A DNA stretch of 64,000 nt from CAVRTM01 sp963724015 (GTDB taxonomy: Bacteria; Actinomycetota; Actinomycetes; Actinomycetales; Dermatophilaceae), in contig CAVRTM010000006.1 in the NCBI GenBank assembly GCA_963724015.1, positions 124,001-188,000 on the forward strand. The letters run 5' to 3'. Under the pieces are notes generated by a model. That model searched no databases and had not been told where the DNA came from. It saw only the letters and a list, made by a program, of their open reading frames with translations. Each line of letters opens with the position of its first letter. Position 1 is the first letter of the stretch. Shown here one piece after another: positions 7,649 to 17,693 of this stretch. A program made the translations under genes and the position numbers.

Positions 7649-10470
7649 TCAGTCGAGCCGGTCGGCGGCGACGACGCCGCGCATCACGGCGTCGACCGCC
7701 TTGTGGGCGGTGGCCGCCAGGGCCGGCTGCGGCGCCGCGTCCGCGATCTGGCCGAGCAGGTCGACGATCTGCTTGCACCGGCGGACGAAGTCACCCGCGG
7801 CCATCTCGCTGTCCTTGAGCACCGCCTCCAGCCGCTGGCCGCTGGCCCAGCGGTGCATCATCCAGGCCATGCCCGCCGTCCGGCTCACCGGTGAGCGGCA
7901 GCGCGTGGGCGTGCTCGCGGTCCTCCAGGTCACTCCAGAGCCGCACCATCTGCGTGTAGGCGTCGGACACCTCGTCGCCCGGCATCCGGGGGGAGATCTC
8001 CCCCTCGTCCTTGCGCGGCTCGTGGACCAGCATGGACACGGCGGCGGCGAGCCCGGCGGGGTCGAGCCGACGCCAGATGCCGTGGCGCAGGCACTCGGCG
8101 GCCAGCAGGTCCTTCTCGGTGTAGAGCCGGCGCAGCGTCTCCCCCGCCGGGGTGACCTCGAGTGCCGTCGGCGGACAGGTAGCCCATCTCGGCCAGCAGG
8201 TCGCAGATCCGGTCGAACGTGCGGGCCACCGAGTTGGTGCGGCCGGCGACCTTGCGGGCGATGCCGTCGGTCTCGCGCCGCAGCCGCCACCACCGCTCGG
8301 CCCACCGGGCGTGGTCCTCGCGGTCGGGGCACTGGTGGCAGGGGTGGGCCCGCATCTGGCGTCGCAGCTCGGTGATCCGCTGGTCCTCCCCGCTCAGGTC
8401 GGTCTTCGCGCGCCGGCTGGGCGGCGGCTCGTGTGGCACCTTCACCCGCACGGTGGCCGCGAGGTCCCGCCGCGACTTGGCGTTGCGGGCGTTGAACGCC
8501 TTGGGGATGGGCACGTGGGTGATCGGGTCCACCGGTGTCGGCACGTCAACCAGGGTGAGCCGGCGCACCTGCCCGTCGGAGGTCAGGACGGTCGGCGCGG
8601 CACCCTCGCCCTTCCCCCCGCGGTTGCCCTGGATCACGACGGCGTATCCGGAGCGGCGCCCGGCCGGGATCTTGATGATGTCGCCCGGGCGCAGCTTCTC
8701 CAGGCTGAGCTCGGCCTCGGCGCGGCGGCTGGCCGACCGCGCCTTGGAGGCCTCCTTCTCCAGGTCGCGGATCGAGTTGCGGATCGCCGCGTAGGACGAG
8801 AAGTCGCCCAGGTGGCAGGTCATCGCCTCGGCGTAGCCCTCCAGGGCCTTCTCGTTGCGGCGCACGGTGCCCGCCATGCCGACGACGGCACGGTCGGCCT
8901 GGAACTGCGCGAAGGAGGTCTCGAGGATCTCGCGGGCCGTCTCGCGCCCCACCTGCGGCAGCAGGTTGACCGCCATGTTGTACGTCGGGCGGAAGCTCGA
9001 GCGCAGCGGGTAGGTGCGGGTGGAGGCCAGCCCGCCGACGGCGAGCGGGTCGACGCCGCGGTTGTACAGGACCACCGCGTGGCCCTCGATGTCGATGCCG
9101 CGGCGCCCGGCGCGGCCGGTCAGCTGGGTGTACTCGGCGGGCGTGATGTCGGCGTGGGTCTCGCCGTTGAACTTGACCAGCCGCTCCAGCACGACGGTGC
9201 GGGCCGGCATGTTGATGCCCAGGGCCAGGGTCTCGGTCGCGAACACGGCACGGATCCGCCCGTCGGTGAACAGCTCCTCGACGATCTCCCGGAACGTCGG
9301 CAGCATCCCGGCGTGGTGTGCGGCGAAGCCCCGGCTCAGCCCCTCGACGAACTCCCAGTAGCCGAGGACGCCGAGGTCCTCGTCGGCGAGGCCGCTGACC
9401 CGCTCCTCGACGCGGCGGCGGATGCGGTCGCCCTCCACGGGCGGGATCAGTCGCACGTCGCGGGACAGCAGCTGGCTGACGGCGCCGTTGCAGCCGGCGC
9501 GGCTGAAGATGAATGTGATGGCCGGGAGCAGCCCGTCGCGGTCGAGGCGCTCGATGACGTCGGCGCGGCTCGGCCCCCCGCCGAACCGGCCCCCGCGCGG
9601 GGGCGGTCCCTCGCTCGGGCGGCCCCGGCGCTCCTTGCCGCGGCGGCCGCGCGGGCCGCCGGCGTCCTCCAGGCGGCCGCGCCGGTCGGTGCCGCGCTCG
9701 AAGCCCCGCAGCGCGTCGAGCAGCTCGGGGTTGACCCGGGCCGAGTCCTTCAGCGCGGCCGGGTCGCTGAAGCGGGCCGGCGTCTCGGTCTCGTCGACGA
9801 ACAGGTCGTAGATGCCCTGGCCGACCATCATGTGCTGCCACAGCGGCACCGGCCGGTACTCCTCGACGACCACCTCGGTGTCACCGCGGACCTCGCCCAG
9901 CCAGGCGCCGAACTCCTCGGCGTTGCTGACGGTCGCCGACAGCGAGACCACCGCGACGTCCTCGGGCAGGTGGATGATGACCTCCTCCCAGACGGCGCCG
10001 CGGAAGCGGTCGGCGAGGTAGTGCACCTCGTCCATCACCACGAAGCCCAGTCCGCGCAGGGTGGGCGACCCGGCGTACATCATGTTGCGCAGGACCTCGG
10101 TGGTCATCACCACCACCGGCGCCTCGCCGTTGACCGAGGAGTCGCCGGTCAGCAGCCCGACGTTCTCGGCGCCGTGGCGGCGCACGAGGTCGGCGTACTT
10201 CTGGTTGGACAGCGCCTTGATCGGCGTGGTGTAGAACGCCTTGCGGCCGGTGGCCAGGGCCATGAACACGGCGAACTCGCCGACGATCGTCTTGCCGGCG
10301 CCGGTCGGGGCCGCCACGAGCACTCCCCGGCCCTGCTCGACGGCCTCGCACGCGCGCACCTGGAAGTCGTCCAGCGGGAAGTCCAGGCCCACGGTGAACC
10401 GACCGAGGTGGGAGCTGGCGAGGCGTTGCCGGTTCGTGGCCGCGGCGTACCGCTGCGCGGGTGACGACAT
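7649..10470 (-). CDS. helY: DEAD/DExH RNA helicase HelY (Ski2/Mtr4-like), two frame breaks
   Basis: This is a superfamily 2 helicase of about 940 aa if the frame is restored. Motifs in order: AAPTGAGKT (residues 53-61), VVMDEVHYLADRFRG, VSLSATVSNAEEFG and QLTGRAGRRGID, followed by the Mtr4-like C-terminal DSHCT region. The frame shifts by one extra base near 8163 (after GYLSADG) and again near 7883 (after PLTGEP). The downstream frames continue with conserved DSHCT sequence (EISPRMPGDEVSDAYTQMVR, then AWMMHRWASGQRLEAVLKDS), so the gene is either intact with sequence errors or truncated. It lies 15 bp downstream of the lipid kinase gene. Confidence 0.88.
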
Positions 10471-10485
10471 GGCGCTCAGGCTACG

Positions 10486-11379
10486 TCAGGGGCTGGTGAG
10501 GACGCGCAGCGCGCCCGGCACCACCTCGCAGTCCAGCGGCAGCGGGCCGACCCGCTCACCGTCGGCGTAGGCGACGACGCCGGGCGCCTCGAGCCGGACC
10601 CGTCGCGCCCGCAGCACCTCGACGGCGGGGTGCCGCACGTGCGTGCCGGCGAAGACCCGGGGGAACACGGCCAGGAACGCCGGGATCGCCAGGGCGCGGA
10701 CGACCACCACGTCGAGCAGCCCGTCGGCAGGGTCGGCGTCCGGGCAGACCCGCATCCCTCCCCCGTACGACGGGCCGTTGCCGACGGCCACGAGCATGGC
10801 GCGGGTCTCCTGCCGCCGCCCGTCGACCTCCAGGGCGAACGGGACCGGCCGGAACCCCGGCAGCTCCCGCGCGACGGCGGCGGTGTAGCGCAGCCGGCCC
10901 CGCGGCCAGGCCCAGCCGTTGGCCCGCTCGTTGACCAGGGAGTCGAAGCCCGCGCCCAGCACGCCGACCCACCAGCGGGCGACGCCGTCGGCGTCCACCG
11001 CGCGGCCGGCGTCGATGCTGCGGACGTGGCCGCCGGCGATCACCCGAGCGGCGGCCGCGGCGTCGTGGACGGGCAGTCCCAGTGCGGTCGCCACGTCGTT
11101 GCCGGTGCCGGCCGCGACGATGCCCAGCGGGAGCGCGGTCCCGGCGCAGAGCCCCGCCCCGAGGTGCACCATCCCGTCACCGCCGCAGACGGCGAGGACG
11201 TCCACACCCCGCTCGATCGCGGCCCGGGCGCGCCGGCGTGCGGCCTCCGCCGTCCCGGCCGAGACGTCGACCACCTCGGAGCCGGCCGCGCGCAGCGATC
11301 CCGCGACCGCCGCGCCCAGAGCCGCACCCCGCCCCTGGCCCGCGCCGGGGTTGACCAGCAGGGCGATCCGTCTCGTCAC
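10486..11379 (-). CDS. Diacylglycerol/sphingosine kinase-like lipid kinase (YegS/DagK family)
   Basis: The 297-aa cytoplasmic or membrane-associated kinase carries the nucleotide-binding LVNPGAGQG, the catalytic GGDG (residues 66-69, in CGGDGMVH) and the GTGNDVA loop (91-97). Family members phosphorylate diacylglycerol or related lipids. The start is GTG at 11379; TAGCGT six bases upstream could support a leaderless start, but the 9-bp gap to the tatC stop suggests cotranscription. A member of this family next to tat and helY genes is a common actinobacterial arrangement. Confidence 0.88.
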   Translation of the reverse strand: MTRRIALLVNPGAGQGRGAALGAAVAGSLRAAGSEVVDVSAGTAEAARRRARAAIERGVDVLAVCGGDGMVHLGAGLCAGTALPLGIVAAGTGNDVATALGLPVHDAAAAARVIAGGHVRSIDAGRAVDADGVARWWVGVLGAGFDSLVNERANGWAWPRGRLRYTAAVARELPGFRPVPFALEVDGRRQETRAMLVAVGNGPSYGGGMRVCPDADPADGLLDVVVVRALAIPAFLAVFPRVFAGTHVRHPAVEVLRARRVRLEAPGVVAYADGERVGPLPLDCEVVPGALRVLTSP

Positions 11380-11388
11380 GGCCGCACG

Positions 11389-12198
11389 CTACAGCGGGCT
11401 CGCCTCGTCGTCGGACAGCTGGGACCAGTCGGGCTCGTTCTGGCGTCGGCGGCGGTCGATGAGGGCGGCGACGCCGACCGCGCCGAAGTACAGGGCAATC
11501 ATCGGGAACGCGAGGGCCAGCATGGTCCACGCGTCGGGGGTCGGGGTCATCATCGCCGAGAAGACGAAGATCAGCATGACGGCCACCCGCCAGCCCTTGA
11601 TCATGACCCGCGCCGGCAGCACGTGCGCCACGTTGAGCATGACGAGGAAGACCGGCAGCAGGAAGGCCAGGCCGAAGGCGAGGATGAACCGGGTGACGAA
11701 GTCCAGGTAGTCGCTGGCGTTCTGCAGGTTCGCCGCGCCGTGGGGGGTGAAGCCGAGCAGCACCTCCACGGCCTTGGGCAGCGCCCACGTGGCGAGGTAG
11801 CAGCCGCCGAGGAACAGCGGCACCGCGGCGGCGACGAACGCCAGCGCGGTGCGCTTCTCCCGCCGGGTCAGGCCCGGGACGATGAACGCCCACACCTGGT
11901 AGAGCCAGACCGGGCTGGCGATGAGGATGCCGACGAAGAGCGCGACCTTGAGCTTGAGCGAGAAGGCGGTGGTGACACCGGCGAAGTTGAGCTGCACCAG
12001 GCCGCCGCCGCGCCGGCGGCTGAGCGCCAGCAGCGGCTCGGACAGTGTCGTCAGCAGCCAGTCGTAGGCGAGCCAGCCGACGACGCCACCGAGGGCGATC
12101 GCGACGATCGCGACGATGAGGCGGTTGCGCAGCTCGCGCAGGTGGTCACCCAGCGACATCCGCCCCTCGGGGTTGGATCGCCGGCGCAGAAGGGCCAT
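11389..12198 (-). CDS. tatC: Sec-independent protein translocase subunit TatC
   Basis: The 269-aa polytopic membrane protein forms the signal-peptide receptor of the twin-arginine translocase. It starts with the conserved cytoplasmic segment MSLGDHLRELRNRL (about residues 14-27) and has six predicted membrane spans. Motifs include SPVWLYQVWAFIVPGL and the late FGLAFLLPVFLVMLN helix. It lies 31 bp downstream of tatA, consistent with an operon. The N-terminal 13 residues are basic and precede the family core. Confidence 0.95.
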   Translation of the reverse strand: MALLRRRSNPEGRMSLGDHLRELRNRLIVAIVAIALGGVVGWLAYDWLLTTLSEPLLALSRRRGGGLVQLNFAGVTTAFSLKLKVALFVGILIASPVWLYQVWAFIVPGLTRREKRTALAFVAAAVPLFLGGCYLATWALPKAVEVLLGFTPHGAANLQNASDYLDFVTRFILAFGLAFLLPVFLVMLNVAHVLPARVMIKGWRVAVMLIFVFSAMMTPTPDAWTMLALAFPMIALYFGAVGVAALIDRRRRQNEPDWSQLSDDEASPL

Positions 12199-12229
12199 CG
12201 AGGGGTTCGCAGGCTGTCGTGCGCCGCCC

Positions 12230-12571
12230 TCAGGCCGGGGGCTGCTGCTGGGGCTGCGCGGTGGGCGCGGCCGAGTGCGGGGCGGGAGGCGTGAGGGTCG
12301 GGTCGCTCACCGGCGGGGCCGGCGGGGTGGCGGTCGTCGGCGCACCGGCCGGCGGCTGCGGCACCGTCTGGCCGCGCACCGTGTCGGTGCTGGCGGCGCT
12401 GGGCGGGGTGGGCTTGCCGTCGTTCTTCATCTCGCCCACCTCGGACTTGAAGATGCGCATCGAACGGCCCAGGCTGCGCGCCGCGTCGGGCATCCGCTTC
12501 CAGCCGAAGAGCAGGACGACGACCACGATGAGGACGACGACGTGCCATCCCTCGAACAAACCTCTACCCAT
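12230..12571 (-). CDS. tatA: Sec-independent protein translocase subunit TatA
   Basis: The 113-aa protein has one short membrane helix (about residues 8-22, WHVVVLIVVVVLLFG), the hinge KRMPDAARSLG and an amphipathic helix ending RIFKSEVGEMKND, the standard TatA/E architecture. It polymerises with TatC to form the folded-protein export pore. The C-terminal half is a low-complexity Pro/Ala tail, longer than in E. coli TatA. The ATG is at 12571, 52 bp downstream of the small membrane protein gene. Confidence 0.94.
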   Translation of the reverse strand: MGRGLFEGWHVVVLIVVVVLLFGWKRMPDAARSLGRSMRIFKSEVGEMKNDGKPTPPSAASTDTVRGQTVPQPPAGAPTTATPPAPPVSDPTLTPPAPHSAAPTAQPQQQPPA

Positions 12572-12623
12572 GGCGGAAACGCCCTCCGTGCTCGCGTGCG
12601 GTGCGTCGTGCTGCTTGACGTCG

Positions 12624-12938
12624 TCAGTCTACGTGCCGGACCCGTGCGGCGTGCGCGCGCTGCCTGCGCGCGCGTCGCTCCCGGAGCAGCTGCTCGCGGG
12701 TGCGCTCCCGCTCGCGCCGGCTGTCGTCCGGACGGGCGAAGACGGCGAGCTGCTCGGGGGCCGTGATGCGCTCGCCGAGCTGGTCCAGCTGGCCCTGCAC
12801 GGCCTCGAGCCGCTCCTGGGCGGTCATCAGCTCGCTGCCGAGCTCGCGGGACTGCCCCCACAGGGTCCACAGGCGCGCGCCGAGGTAGACCAACGCGCAC
12901 AGCACCAGAACGGCCCAGATCAGCACCCACCACCACAT
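12624..12938 (-). CDS. Small membrane-anchored coiled-coil protein, unknown function
   Basis: A 104-aa protein with one N-terminal membrane helix (WWWVLIWAVLVLCALVYLGA) followed by a charged, probably coiled-coil region (residues 30-65) and a very Arg-rich tail. ATG 12938 is preferred over TTG 12947 because it puts the initiator next to the membrane helix. I do not recognise the family; its place between pafC (10 bp upstream) and tatA suggests the same transcript. The topology would put the coiled coil in the cytoplasm by the positive-inside rule. Confidence 0.7.
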   Translation of the reverse strand: MWWWVLIWAVLVLCALVYLGARLWTLWGQSRELGSELMTAQERLEAVQGQLDQLGERITAPEQLAVFARPDDSRRERERTREQLLRERRARRQRAHAARVRHVD

Positions 12939-12948
12939 GCCGACCAAC

Positions 12949-13959
12949 CTACCCGCCGTGCAGCGAGGTCAGGTCGGGGGCCGCGTAGGCGCGCAGGGCC
13001 TCCTGCGCGCCGACGCGGACCTCGGCCGCGAGGGAGGCCGGCTCCAGGACGGTCGCCTGCGACCCCAGCCGCCACAGCAGCCGGCGCAGCCAGGCGGTGT
13101 CGGCGGTGCGCAGCGACACCAGCGAGCTGCCACCCTCGAGCCACTCGACCCGCTCGGTCGGGTAGTAGTCGCTGACCCAGGCGGCGCCCGGCTCCAGCCG
13201 CAGCCGGACCAGCAGGTCGGTCGGGCTGGGCGTGAAGACGCCGGCGTCCAGGTCGCGCGGGCGGGCGTCCGCCGGCGGGGTGCCGTCGGCGTCGAGGACC
13301 TCGATCGACTCGATCCGGTCGAACCGGAACAGCCGGACCCCCTCGGCCACGTGGCACCAGGCCTCGAGGTACCAGTGCGCGTCGATGTTGACCACCCGCA
13401 TCGGGTCGACGTCGCGCTCGGTCGCCTCGTCGCGGGCCGCCACGAGGTAGCGCAGGTGCAGGCGCCGGTGCTGCGCCAGCGCGGTGCGGGCGGTGGCCAG
13501 GGACTCGGCCTCGACGTCGCCCCCGATGGAGACCTGGATCCGGGCGCTGGCCGCCGAGGCGCTGCCGGTGGCCGCCTCGAGCTTGGCGAGGGCGCGGTCG
13601 ACGGCGTGGCGCTCCCCCAGCCCGGGGACGGCGGCCAGGGCGCGGAGCCCGACGATCAGTGCCAGGGCCTCGTCGACACCGAGGCGCAGCGGCCGGTTGA
13701 TCGTGTCGGCGTTGCCGAGGTAGACCCGGCCCCCCTCCCACTCGGCCTCGATCAGGTCGTCGGGCATGTGCCCCGGCGTGCCGCAGACGAACAGCAGCTC
13801 GAGGTCGGCCTCCATCTGGGCCGTGGAGACGCCGAACTCGCGGGCGGCCTCCTCGATCTCGACGCCCTGCCGGTGCAGCAGCCACGGGACCATGGTCAGC
13901 AGCCGGGACAGCCGGGAGGTCGCCGACTCGGTGGCCGGCCTGGACGCGGCGGCGCTCAC
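12949..13959 (-). CDS. pafC: WYL-domain regulator PafC
   Basis: The 336-aa protein has an N-terminal winged helix (LSRLLTMVPWLLHRQGVEIE), a central WYL domain (around AHWYLEAWCHVAEGVRLFRFDR) and a C-terminal WCX extension. In mycobacteria PafB and PafC form a heterodimer that activates RecA-independent DNA-damage genes; the WYL domain is thought to sense a nucleic-acid signal. The GTG start overlaps the pafB stop as GTGA, indicating translational coupling. Confidence 0.93.
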   Translation of the reverse strand: MSAAASRPATESATSRLSRLLTMVPWLLHRQGVEIEEAAREFGVSTAQMEADLELLFVCGTPGHMPDDLIEAEWEGGRVYLGNADTINRPLRLGVDEALALIVGLRALAAVPGLGERHAVDRALAKLEAATGSASAASARIQVSIGGDVEAESLATARTALAQHRRLHLRYLVAARDEATERDVDPMRVVNIDAHWYLEAWCHVAEGVRLFRFDRIESIEVLDADGTPPADARPRDLDAGVFTPSPTDLLVRLRLEPGAAWVSDYYPTERVEWLEGGSSLVSLRTADTAWLRRLLWRLGSQATVLEPASLAAEVRVGAQEALRAYAAPDLTSLHGG

Positions 13960-14949
13960 CGGACTCCCTCCGGGTGGGCGGCCAGGGCGCCCTCGAGCCG
14001 GCGGACCACGGCCTCGCGCAGCTGCAGCGGCTGCTCCACCAGCACGTCGGGGCCGAAGCTGCTGATCTCGTCGGCGAACGCCTCGGCGTCGGCGAAGTCC
14101 ACGTCCAGCAGCGACCAGTTGTCGTCGATCTCGCCGATCGTGCGCGCCCGGCGGCGCAGCGTGTGCCCGGCGCCGGAGCGCACCCGCAGGACCGACGGCT
14201 GCAGGTCACGCTCGACCACCATCGCGCTGATCATGGTGCGTGGCTCGTGGTCCGGCGGCACGTCGTACGACCCGTCCGTGCCGTCGGCGGACCACGGCAC
14301 CCTCGATCCGGCTGAGCCGGAAGACGCGCGGCGCGCCCCGGTCGGTGTCGAAGCCGGTGAGGTACCAGCGGCCGTGCCAGGAGGCGATCCCCCACGGCTG
14401 GACGTGCCGCTCGGCGACCTCGGCCGAGCGGGCGGTGCGGTAGGTGAAGCGGATCGGACGGCGGTTGACCACCGCGGTCTTGACCGGCTCGAACGCCGGC
14501 TCGGCGGTGCGCAGCCGCGGCTCGATCCCGATCAGGGAGGCGTCGTCGCGCTCGACGCCCGCGGCGTGCAGCTTGCGCAGCGCCTGCGCGGCCGGGCCGG
14601 CGAGGCTGGCCTGCGCCCACGCACGGCTGGCCAGGCCCAGCACGGCCAGCTCGTCCGGCTCGAACGCGATCTCCGGCAGGGCGTACTCGCGTCCGTCGAT
14701 CCGGTAGCCCGGCTCGTCGTCGAAGTAGGCGTCCAGCGGCTCGGTCACCAGCGGGATGCCGAGGTCGCGCAGCTCGTCCTTGTCGCGCTCGAACATCCGG
14801 TCGAAGGCCTCGGCCGAGGCGGTCTGGCCGTACTGCGGGACGGCGTCGCGGATCTTGGCCTTGGACAGCGGCTTGCGGGTGTAGAGCAGGCAGATGACCA
14901 GGTTGAGCAGGCGCTCGGTCTTGGCCGTCGCCGACGGCTGGGTGCTCAT
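13956..14949 (-). CDS. pafB: WYL-domain regulator PafB, one frame break
   Basis: Restored length is about 330 aa. The N-terminal winged helix (KTERLLNLVICLLYTRKPLS) and WYL core (GRWYLTGFDTDRGAPRVFRL) are in one frame. After RIEGAVV the frame shifts by one extra base near 14290 and continues with a conserved C-terminus (SLLDVDFADAEAFADEIS). The break falls at GCCGACGGC, where one C fewer restores the reading VVRDGTDGSYDVP. Partner of PafC. The ATG at 14949 is preceded by TACCGT eight bases upstream, and the gene is divergent from the DUF3866 gene. Confidence 0.88.
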
Positions 14950-14957
14950 GGACGTGG

Positions 14958-14963
14958 ACGGTA
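14958..14963 (-). promoter_or_regulatory. -10 box of pafBC
   Basis: TACCGT on the minus strand ends eight bases before the pafB ATG, predicting an almost leaderless mRNA. The 44-bp gap to the divergent gene holds a -10 box for each direction. Confidence 0.4.
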
Positions 14964-14980
14964 CCCGACCCCTGCCGGGC

Positions 14981-14986
14981 TAGTCT
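14981..14986 (+). promoter_or_regulatory. -10 box of leaderless DUF3866 gene
   Basis: TAGTCT ends seven bases before the GTG at 14994. No Shine-Dalgarno sequence is visible. Confidence 0.45.
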
Positions 14987-14993
14987 GCGCAGC

Positions 14994-16080
14994 GTGATCC
15001 ACTGGCGCAGCGCAACGGTTGAACGGGTCCGGGCGACGTGGGCCGGTGCGGTGGAGTACGACGTGCGCCTGGCCGGCGGAGGGGAGCCGGTGCGGGCGCT
15101 GGCCTACCCGGCGGTGGTCGGCACCCCCGAGCCCGGGGACCGCGTGCTGCTGAACGTCAGCGCGCTGCAGCGGGGGCTGGGCACCGGTGGCCTGGCGCTC
15201 GTCGTCGCCCTGCCCGACCGGCTGCCGGCCGACCCGCCCGACGGGCCGGGGCACGTGGTCAAGGCCCGCTACACCCCGCTGCAGTCCATGGTCCTCGGCG
15301 TCGACGAGCAGGAGAGCCCGCACCACGAGCTGCTGCGGGAGGCGGACGACCTCGCCGGGATGCCGGTCGTGGTGGCCGACCTGCACTCCGCCGTGCCGGC
15401 GGTGCTCGCCGGGCTGCGCGAGCGGGCACCGGGCGCGCGGGTCGCCTACGTGATGACCGACGGCGGCGCCCTGCCCCTCGCCTTCTCCCGCACGGTGTCG
15501 GCGCTCACGCACGCCGGGTGGCTCGCCTCGACCATCACGGTCGGTCAGGCGTACGGCGGGGACCTCGAGGCCGTCAACGTCCACACCGGCCTGCTCGCCG
15601 CCGCCCACGTCGTGCACGCAGACGTCGCGGTCGTGGCCCAGGGGCCGGGGAACCTCGGCACCGGCACCCGGTGGGGGTTCTCCGGCACCAGCGCGGGCGA
15701 GGCCGTCAACGCCGCCGCGACGCTGGGCGGGCGCGCGGTGGCCTCGCTCCGGGTGTCGGAGGCCGACGCCCGCGCCCGCCACCAGGGCGTCTCGCACCAC
15801 AGCCTCACGGCGTACGGCCGGGTGGCGCTCGCGCCCGCTGACGTGCCGGTGCCGCTGCTGCCGGGGGCGTTCGGCGCGCGGGTCCGCGCCCAGGCGGCTC
15901 AGCTGGTCGCCGACAGCGGTGGTCGGCTGCGCGGGTACGACGTCGCCGTCGACGGCCTCGACGGAGGCCCTGGCCCTCAGCCCGGTGCGGCTGTCCACGA
16001 TGGGCCGGGGCCTGGCGCAGGACGCGGCGTCGTTCCTCGCGGCCGCGGCCGCCGGGCGGCACGCGGCCTCCCTGGTCTGA
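14994..16080 (+). CDS. DUF3866 family protein, one frame break
   Basis: Restored length is about 361 aa. It belongs to an actinobacterial family of unknown biochemical function that often neighbours pafB/pafC. Visible blocks are GHVVKARYTPLQSMVLGVDE, a Rossmann-like VAYVMTDGGALPL and AVVAQGPGNLGTGTRWGFSG. The frame breaks near 15960 at CTCGACGG by one extra base; the next frame gives the family-type ending ALSPVRLSTMGRGLAQD and stops at 16080. GTG 14994 is chosen from the -10 box and the family start. Confidence 0.8.
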
Positions 16081-16146
16081 GGCCGCGGCCGTCCGCGGCG
16101 CCCGGGTCGTCCGGCGCGTCCGCAGGCCGAGGGCACCGCAGAACGG

Positions 16147-16174
16147 CCCGCCCCCGACCCCGGGCGGGGGCGGG
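16147..16174. terminator. Hairpin between DUF3866 and FKBP genes
   Basis: A 10-bp GC stem (CCCGCCCCCG with CGGGGGCGGG) with an 8-base loop lies between two convergent genes. There is no U tract on either side, which is usual in this GC range. It could serve both directions. Confidence 0.55.
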
Positions 16175-16207
16175 AACGGGCCGCTCGGGGCGTGCCGGAG
16201 GTGGTGC

Positions 16208-16594
16208 TCAGCGCACGTCGACGAGGTCGACGACGAAGATCAGCGTCTCGCCGGGCTTGATCGCGCCGCCGGCGCCACGGTCGCCGTAGCCGAGGTGGGC
16301 CGGGATGGTCAGCTTGCGGCGGCCGCCGACCTTCATGCCGACGATGCCCTGGTCCCAGCCCTGGATGACCTGGCCGACGCCGAGGCGGAAGTCCAGCGGC
16401 GCGCCGCGGTTCCAGGAGGCGTCGAACTCCTCGCCGGTGGAGTGCGCCACGCCGACGTAGTGGGCGCTGATCGTGTCGCCGGCCTTGGCCTCGGCGCCGT
16501 CACCGGCCTTGATGTCCTCGATGACGAGGTCGGCCGGCGCGCTGTCACCGGGGAAGTCGATCTCGGGCTTGGTCGTGCTGGGGTCGAAACCCAT
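16208..16594 (-). CDS. FKBP-type peptidyl-prolyl cis-trans isomerase, cytosolic
   Basis: The 128-aa single-domain FKBP accelerates proline isomerisation during folding. Family positions are present: AHYVGVAHSTGEEFDASWNRG, FRLGVGQVIQGWDQGIVGM, PAHLGYGDRGAGGAI and LIFVVDLVDV. There is no signal peptide. It lies 33 bp downstream of the FKBP lipoprotein gene, so one operon supplies a cytoplasmic and an exported isomerase. GAGAGG precedes the ATG. Confidence 0.94.
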   Translation of the reverse strand: MGFDPSTTKPEIDFPGDSAPADLVIEDIKAGDGAEAKAGDTISAHYVGVAHSTGEEFDASWNRGAPLDFRLGVGQVIQGWDQGIVGMKVGGRRKLTIPAHLGYGDRGAGGAIKPGETLIFVVDLVDVR

Positions 16595-16627
16595 GGGTGC
16601 TACCTCTCGTGGATGGGGGGTGGGAGC

Positions 16628-17597
16628 TCAGCTGGCGCCGAGGATGTCGACCACGAACACCAGCGTGTCGGTGCCCTTGATCTTGGCCTGGGGGTTGCCC
16701 TTGGTGCCGTAGCCCTCGGCGGGCGGCACGACCACCAGCACCCGGGAGCCGATCTTCTGGCCCACCAGTGCCTTGTCCCAGCCGGGGATGACCTGCTGCA
16801 CGCCGATCGGGAACTCGCGGAAGCCGCCCTTCTCCGACGCGGACGAGTCGAACATCCGGCCGTCCGCCCACACCACACCGGTGTAGGCCGCCTTGAGGGT
16901 CTGGCCGGCCTTGACCGCGGCGCCGGTGCCCTCGACCAGCGGCTGGACGACGAGCTTCTTGGGGGCGGCCGTCTTGGGGATCGTGATCTGGGCGGGCTTG
17001 CCCTGGGTGATCTTGACCGTCGGGCAGCCCGGCCTTCGGCGGCACGGCCTTGCCGGTCGCGCTGGTCAGCGGCGCGGTCGCGGACTTGATGTCGAGCAGC
17101 GCCAGGATCGTGTCGGACGCACCGGCGCCGATCTGCTGGTTGCCCTGGGCTCCGAACGCGTCGGCCGGCGTCATGGCGACGAGCACGCGGCTGCCGACCT
17201 TCTCCCCGACCAGGCTCTTGGTCAGCCCGGGCAGCAGGCGCCCGCCGCCGAGGTCCATCGTCGCCGGCGCCTTGCCGTAGCTGGTGTCCAGCTGCTTGCC
17301 GTCCTTGCCGTTGAGCATGAGGTAGTCGGCGCTGACCACGTCGGTCGCCTTGACGGCCGGGCCGGTGCCGGCGGTGAGGACCTTGTGGGTCGTCTCCTTG
17401 ACCGTGAACGGCTTGGTCTTCAGGGCCACCGTCGGCACGCCCTTGGTGCCCGCGGCGACGGACACGGCATCCAGCGCGGTGCTGGCCGTGGAGCTGCTGC
17501 TCGGGCTGGAGGTGGCCTTCGACCCCTGCGAACCGCAGGCGCCCGCGAGCAGCACGAGCGGGAGAACAGCGGCGGACAGGGCTCGGGAGCGGGACAT
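16628..17597 (-). CDS. FKBP-type isomerase lipoprotein, one frame break
   Basis: Restored length is about 322 aa. A lipoprotein signal peptide ends in LVLLAGAC (lipobox Cys about residue 21 from ATG 17597; GTG 17603 is an alternative start), then a Ser/Thr-rich linker and two FKBP-like domains: a degenerate first (VVSADYLMLNGKDGKQLDTS) and a canonical second (GVVWADGRMFDSSASEKGG ... VQQVIPGWDKALVG). The frame shifts by one extra base near 17030 at CTGCCCGACGGTC. The protein probably folds exported substrates at the outer face of the membrane; Lnt in this window could acylate it. Confidence 0.86.
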
Positions 17598-17693
17598 GCG
17601 CACGCGGCAACCTTCGATTTCATCGGCTTCGGGGGATCGTCTTCACCATAACCCGCGGCTCTGTGGGCACCGAATGCCGTGCTCCGCCTCGGG

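Noticed and set aside
8152..10464. A 770-codon frame antisense to helY
   Set aside because: The helY strand shows unambiguous helicase motifs; the antisense product has low-complexity shadow composition and no ribosome site.
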